Part shown: piece after piece, positions 58,686 to 64,000 of the stretch
How the letters are laid out: each line of letters begins with the position of its first letter
Numbering within the stretch: position 1 is the first letter of the stretch
NCBI RefSeq assembly: GCF_018446385.1
Contig: NC_055996.1
Location: 13,999,317-14,063,316 of the forward strand
From: Zingiber officinale
Lineage: Eukaryota > Streptophyta > Magnoliopsida > Zingiberales > Zingiberaceae
DNA: 64,000 nt
Direction: 5' to 3'
The notes under the pieces: model-generated
The model's database searches: none
Seen by the model: only the letters and a program-made list of their open reading frames with translations
Told to the model about the DNA's origin: nothing
Position numbers and translations under genes: made by a program

Positions 58686-60975
58686 TGTAAGATCTAGTAA
58701 TTAAATAATAAGAGTATTTTGAGCAATAACCTTATTGGATTTTTCAGAATTTTTTAGATTTTTTTTTGAAATTAATACGTTTAAGAGGATGAATCAATTA
58801 GGCTTAGGAAAAGCTTGTTTGGAATAACTATTTGTGGGAGTTGATTGAGGAATTAACTTAGGTTTAATTACATAAAAACTAAGTATAAAGAGAAAACCTA
58901 ATTACCTAATCTCCCCTCATTTGTGCCGAAGTTCCTCCTCTCCTGATTCACCACCGACGTCTCCCCCTCTTCTTCGTGATTCGTTGCCGCCCTCTCCCCA
59001 TATCCCGATCGTCGCCTCCCGAGCATTTCGCTTCCTCGATGGCCCAGCGCCACTGCCATCGACGTAGTGAGGGTTGAGTCGTCGATCCCCTCTCTCGATC
59101 TATCTCTCTCTCGATCTCACGGCGCCGCCCGATCGCCGTCAGCCTTGTCACACAACACCTATCGGTCGATGCCACCGACGCCGCCGTTATTGCACGCTGC
59201 CGGTGGTGGTGGGAGCTGCTGTTGGCCCCTCTTTGGCCACGGGCAAAAGGTCCGTTGATCTTCTTCCTTTGGCAGATTGTCACCTACCTCTACAATCGAT
59301 CGATGTCGATCCGCCTCATGCCCTAGTTGCCACCATCAGAGAGCTCCCATTCCAATATGAAGCCATCATCCATTCCATTGACGGTAGCTCCTCCCCATCT
59401 CGTTCATCCAAGGTACTATACATTCGAAATATTTTCCTTATTGTAAGTTTCCTAGCCGATCAGGACTGAAGAGTGTCATCCACAACAGATGGTCGTTGGG
59501 ATCTCATTGTGAGCAGATTGTTGACCTCTCCTGCTCACTGCCATTGCCGTTGAGTGCGGTTGCCAGGGATTCATTGTAGGGAAGGGAGTGACCGAAGAAG
59601 ATAAGCCTTGATTCCAATTTCTAGGGTTTGTGTAAACCTAATTGCTTCCATAAGTGGAATAAGATTTGGATTAATCTTTAGATGTGGTTGAATGATCGTT
59701 AGGTTTGGATATCAGTGGATTTAAGCTCTTGTTGGGATATTGGCAGTCAATCCTTATTCATGCATCAGTGTAAGTCTCCATTGCTATTTTTCCTCTTTAA
59801 TTTCCACTGTGATTCATGTTTTGCTTTGATTAAATTGTAATATGTAAAAGAAGAATTTGATATTGGATTGGGTTGGATTATATGAGTCGGATTCATGATG
59901 TATTGATTATTAGGTGGATTGATTCTTATTAGTAGAATAATCAATTATGGTGATAATAGATAATGGAAGTAGATTAGCTATGAAGGAAGTATTGGATCAT
60001 TAAATGGAATTCAAATATGGAATCCTAATTGGATTAGGATTAGGATTAACTATTGGCTTTTGATAGAACTTAGCAGTACTATGCATTCTGTGTTGCAGGA
60101 TATTAGTCAGAGACACATCTCGACATGGAGATAATTCAGGACGATCGACAGATAAAGGCGGGTACTTCCTGCTTTGTCTCTTTAGTACTTTGACTCTAGT
60201 GCATGAGCTTTATATTCGGATAGTTGTTGTATTTACCTTAACCCTTCTCGTATTTTTCCTGTGCTTGATACTTATCCACTCGATTTTTGAGATAATCAAC
60301 TTGATATCTATATAGTCTCACGTTACTATCCATGATATTTAGCAGATACTAGATATCATGCTTACTTGTTTTGATTGTTGTTTATTCAGATACATTATTG
60401 AACATACTGGCTTACTGTAGCATACTTGTTTATGTTTATATATATATGATGACTGTTGCATCTAGCGCATTATATCATTGCATGCATAGTGACGACCATT
60501 GTCTCCCTTGTGGTGTGAGAGAGTCGTCAGTCAGCGCCGCACACTCGACCACTCATGGGTAGTGGTAGCTGGAGCAGATGTTGTTTGTTCTATAGTGCTC
60601 CCACTCGGTCACTCATGGGTAGTGATAGCTGGAGATGTGAGCAGCAGGAACCACATTGCTACGTAGCTAGTTAGCTACTCAGCACATACCCACTCGGTCA
60701 CTCGAGAGTAGTGGTAGCTGGAGTGAGTACAGTTATCATTATCCCCGCCTCTCGACCATAGAGGGGTCGTGGTACAGAGGGGTGGATGGGAGTGATCATC
60801 CGTGCATACGCTGTTATTATTATATCTGATGATATTATTGATTGCTTACTTATGCAGTTGTTTTATTATATCCATGTGATATGCTTACATATGTTGAGTG
60901 ATATACCTATTGCATATGCTTAGACATTGGCTTAGTTGTTAGTACTATCTTTACTACTCCTGGCTTTCTATTACT
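58686..60975 (+). repeat. Partial chromovirus-type LTR interrupted at 60975
   Basis: Begins TGTAAGATCTAG and matches the solo LTR at 54638 in order: CCTTATTGGATTTTTCAG near the start, AAAGGCGGGTACTTCCTGC near 60150, the triplicated CGGTCACTC phrase near 60600, and CTTTCTATTAC at the break. It stops at TTACT (60971-60975), where the next element begins. The remaining LTR end must lie beyond the window. Open frames around 58950-59470 (Pro/Arg/Ser-rich) are in the LTR and not considered genes. Confidence 0.8.
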
Positions 60976-63435
60976 TGTCACGCCCCCAGAGGAGTCCCTG
61001 CCAGACAAAAATCCGGCAGCATCTCCCCTGTACCGGTGACAATATGAAGCATACATACATACATCACAATATATAAACATAGACAACATATTCATCAGCC
61101 CCCACGGCTGGAACATACAGAAAATAGAAACAACATAACCACGAAATGTATCAATTATATATATCTATCCATAGACTACAATTACTATACAGATAAACGA
61201 CATCTGTAACAAAAGTGCAAAATGTAAATACAGCGAAGCAAAAGTAAAACAAACCAGAAAATCAGCACGTCGAGATCTCTGAGCAACTCTATGAAAGTCC
61301 AAAATCAACAGTAATATCAAAAGGATCCCTGTGTCTGCAAAACTGGAGACCAAGGAATGTAGCAATTTAGCCAAATGGCTAAGTGGATATTCAAGAAAGA
61401 TGTGCATGAATTTAATCTTATTGAAGAAGTCAAGGAAGTAGAATAAATCATCATCTTTTGTTACAACTTTAGGATTATTCTTAAAGTTCTACATTTATAC
61501 ATATATATGTATAATCATCTTCTCATTATCTATAATCAGGTAAAATTTTTTAGATAGAGTTTAGGATCTTCACCTTATCATCACTTGTCATCATTAATAA
61601 AATCAATTTTAATCACTCAATTATAAGTTATCATGGTAAGATCAACATGTATATCAATAGTCTGAATATGATAAATCAACTAAAAAGTGAATTACTGGAG
61701 CCAATATCATCAGAGTGAAATATCATATGGATAGGCTAAAAGCCTCCTAAGAGTATAAACTGTCGCATACGTCATCTGACGTACGGGCTATCAGCCCTCA
61801 CCGGTGGAAGACATAATAAACACTGACCGAGGGCTACATCACGCCAACACGCCTCGGGTGTACGATCAGATACTCTGGACCGCGGCCGCCGCGCTACCAC
61901 AATAACATGTGGGCGGTCCAGTACTCTAATATAGAGCTCTGGTATAAAGCTAGGCTCATAGTCTTCACTTTTTAATTCTTCATTTACTATCTTTCTTAAT
62001 TCATCGTTATGATTATATTCATCCATTTATCATGATTATTCTCTTTTCATATTGATTGGTCAATCAAGGTAATATTTTCGTATCAAATCTATTAATTTAT
62101 CATTATAGGGTCCACAGATAAAAAGCTACAAGTATCAACAGATAGAGTATCAAAAGCATGAAGTATGAAAGGTCAAGCAAGTCAAAAGAGACAAGGTATC
62201 AACAGAAGAGTAATTTAGAATATTTCTTTAATTTAAAAAAAAACAACCCTTCCCATATCAATCCCAATATGAACCCACATGTGAACAAGAAATAATATTA
62301 ATTATTTACCCTCCAATAATTTTAATATTTTAACCCATTTCGCTATTTATAATATCAGTTTAATCCCCATTTTGAAAACAATAATACAACATATACATAT
62401 TCCAATTTATATATTTATTCATGCACAAGGAAATAGACAAGAGTAGATGTATCCACCTTATATACAGCAAAAATCTCCGAGTATCGGCAGGTCACCGTGC
62501 TCCACTCGAGCTCGGATCTACAAACACAATATCAAACATAACTTAAATAATCAAAATACTATCTAATAATAATAATGACCTAAAATCTACACATTAACTC
62601 TGATTCAAAATCAGTGAATTATTTTGATCTCGATACCTCGTACCACTTCGCATTCCTAGATACAACATCTGTTCTAATCTAGATATCCCTTCTAACTACA
62701 CATCAATTTAACCCAAAAGCAACCTAAAATATACCTTCTAAGGGTTTTGTGTAGCGGCTGGAAATTAGGGCAGCTAATAAGGTTCTTTGTCGGCAACTCC
62801 GGCAAGCTGCGGCAAGCTCCGGCGAACAACGACGATGCTGCCAATAAAAGGACAGCAGCTAGGGCTGCTGTTGGAGGAAACAAAAGGAAACTAGGGCTGT
62901 TAGAGAAGATTGAACACAAAGAAGGCTACTGGGATAGTGAAGGGCAAGGAAAAACTTTTTCCCCTTTCTCACCGGTGATCTCGGCGAGCTCCAGCGAAGG
63001 CCACAACTAGCTCCGATGGCTGCTGTGGTTGGGCTAGAAAAGAGGGCAGCAACTAGGGCTTTGCTTTCCCCTCTTTTCTGATGGTCCGGCGGGCTCTGAC
63101 ACACTCCGAGGAGCTCCGACGATGCTGCCGAGAAGCAGAGAAGAGGAAGCAAAGGCTAGTGGTCGGAGAAAACAGTTCTCTGCCCTTGCTAGAGGAGGAG
63201 AAAAAGTACTGGAGGAGAAGAAGAGGGCTGCTGTGCTTGAGAAGAAGAAGAGGGAGAGATTTGCTCGTTCATCGCCGCTAGAGAAGAGGAGGAGGAGAAA
63301 GGGTTGCAAGTTTCGGTGGGGAAGCGGTGGAGAAGAGAAGAAAAGAGGAAGAGAAAAAGGGGGTGTGGGGGAGGGCAGTGCACGTGGATGGCATAGGTGG
63401 ATTTTTTTGTTTTTTTTTTTTTCAAATACTTAACA
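60976..63435 (-). repeat. 3' LTR (2460 bp) of a minus-strand Ty3-gypsy chromovirus
   Basis: On the minus strand it begins TGTTAAGTATTTG (63435), right after a polypurine tract GTGGGGGAGAA, and ends GGGGGCGTGACA at 60976. The integrase/chromodomain frame ends about 40 bp upstream of it (63478). It is inserted in the plus-strand LTR of a related element at TTACT. Confidence 0.9.
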
Positions 63436-63447
63436 TTCTCCCCCACT
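63436..63447 (-). other. Polypurine tract of the chromovirus
   Basis: The minus strand reads AGTGGGGGAGAA immediately before the LTR start TGTTA. It primes plus-strand DNA synthesis in LTR elements and fixes the LTR boundary. Confidence 0.85.
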
Positions 63448-63477
63448 AAAAGAAATTTGGTCCCCAAATTTAAGTAA

Positions 63478-64000
63478 TTAAGGCGCATTGATACCTGAGG
63501 TAAATAAATGAGGATATCCGATACGCATATCATCCTCACGCTCCCAAGTTGCTTCTTGATCAGAGTGGTGTTGCCACCCAACCTTTACGAGACGGAGGCA
63601 TTTGTTCCGCAATCGATGTTCCTTGCGATCTAGAATACGAACAGGGAATTCTTCGTATGTTGCATCAAACTGTAGGGGAACTATAAGATCCTTCAAGACA
63701 TGTGTCGGATCCGGAACATACTTCCGCAGCATAGAAACATGAAAGACATTATGTACTCCTGCTAAAGCTGGGGGTAATGCAAGTCGATATGCAACAGCAC
63801 CAATCCGCTCAAGAATCTGGAAAGGTCCGATAAATCTGGGTGCTAACTTCCCTTTTAACCCAAATCTCTTAACTCCCTTTATGGGTGAAACACGAAGAAA
63901 TACGTGATCACCTACTGTGAATTCTAACATTCTTCGTCTTTTATCTGCGTAACTCTTTTGGCGACTCTGAGCAGTCAATAATCTCTGTCTAATAGTTCGT
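63478..64000 (-). CDS. C-terminal end of Ty3-gypsy polyprotein: integrase tail and chromodomain (runs off the window)
   Basis: The frame is open from the window end to the stop at 63478. It reads SRQKSYADKRRRMLEF, then GDHVFLRVSPIKGVKRFG, KLAPRFIGPFQILERIG and VYHVSML-like (here FHVSMLRKYVPDPTHVL). This is the GPY/F module at the C-terminus of gypsy integrases. RILDRKEHRLRNKCLRLVKV and WQHHSDQEATWEREDDM follow, a chromodomain-like end as in chromoviruses of the Tekay/Del type. The product would act in nuclear integration, the chromodomain targeting chromatin. Protease, reverse transcriptase, RNase H and the integrase core must lie beyond 64000. No stop or shift is seen in this part, consistent with a fairly young insertion. 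Confidence 0.9.
   Translation of the reverse strand, partial: RTIRQRLLTAQSRQKSYADKRRRMLEFTVGDHVFLRVSPIKGVKRFGLKGKLAPRFIGPFQILERIGAVAYRLALPPALAGVHNVFHVSMLRKYVPDPTHVLKDLIVPLQFDATYEEFPVRILDRKEHRLRNKCLRLVKVGWQHHSDQEATWEREDDMRIGYPHLFTSGINAP

Noticed and set aside
59067-59469. Two overlapping plus-strand frames of 63 and 131 codons
   Set aside because: Within an LTR copy; Pro/Arg/Ser-rich with no family and not conserved in the sister LTR at 54638.
62692-63433. Several overlapping Lys/Glu/Arg-rich or Leu/Ser-rich frames
   Set aside because: GA-rich sequence of the chromovirus LTR read in all frames; no start context or homology.

Overview
The window is nuclear DNA of a flowering plant. It holds three multi-exon, GT-AG-spliced genes of plant families: a group C bZIP factor, a WVD2-like/TPX2 protein and a TRAF1-type MATH protein. 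They sit in a dense background of plant mobile DNA: Copia and Ty3-gypsy LTR elements, Au-type SINEs, LINEs whose 3' ends look RTE-type, and a Tourist MITE. The mix suggests a repeat-rich monocot, possibly Zingiberales, but that is inference; nothing in the sequence names the species. All coordinates and splice sites were read by eye.

Region 1 (1-9.9 kb) is a minus-strand Copia-type element with gag but no visible pol. Its 3' LTR is cut by the window start (1-457) and its 5' LTR is 6510-7887. A related solo LTR (700-2548) with a perfect 5-bp target duplication sits inside it. The element abuts a decayed FAR1-like (MULE-derived) pseudogene, followed by a receptor-kinase scrap.

Region 2 (9.9-13.8 kb) has no convincing gene. 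It carries a 448-bp tandem duplication and a degenerate array of short inverted repeats. Region 3 (13.8-26 kb) carries two complete plus-strand genes: the bZIP gene (6 coding exons, 410 aa) and the WVD2-like gene (6 coding exons, 358 aa). The introns of the second host two Au-like SINEs in opposite orientation, each with target duplications.

Region 4 (26.7-32.5 kb) is a complete non-autonomous Tat-like LTR element (26720-32468, TSD ATAAA). It carries no gag-pol. It has a 64-bp tandem array and, antisense to the element, a spliced but broken gene of the 'putative gypsy-type transposon' (Transposase_28-like) family. Region 5 (32.5-35.5 kb) is AT-rich and includes a possible small secreted peptide gene with an SGPS motif.

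Region 6 (35.5-49.1 kb) is a complete minus-strand TRAF1a/b-like (MUSE13/14-like) gene: 12 coding exons, 1112 aa, with MITE and LINE insertions in introns. Region 7 (49.2-64 kb) is a nest of LTR retrotransposons. Copia LTRs are interrupted by a solo chromovirus-type gypsy LTR. A second LTR of that family is interrupted by the 3' end of a minus-strand chromovirus whose integrase/chromodomain end reaches the window edge.
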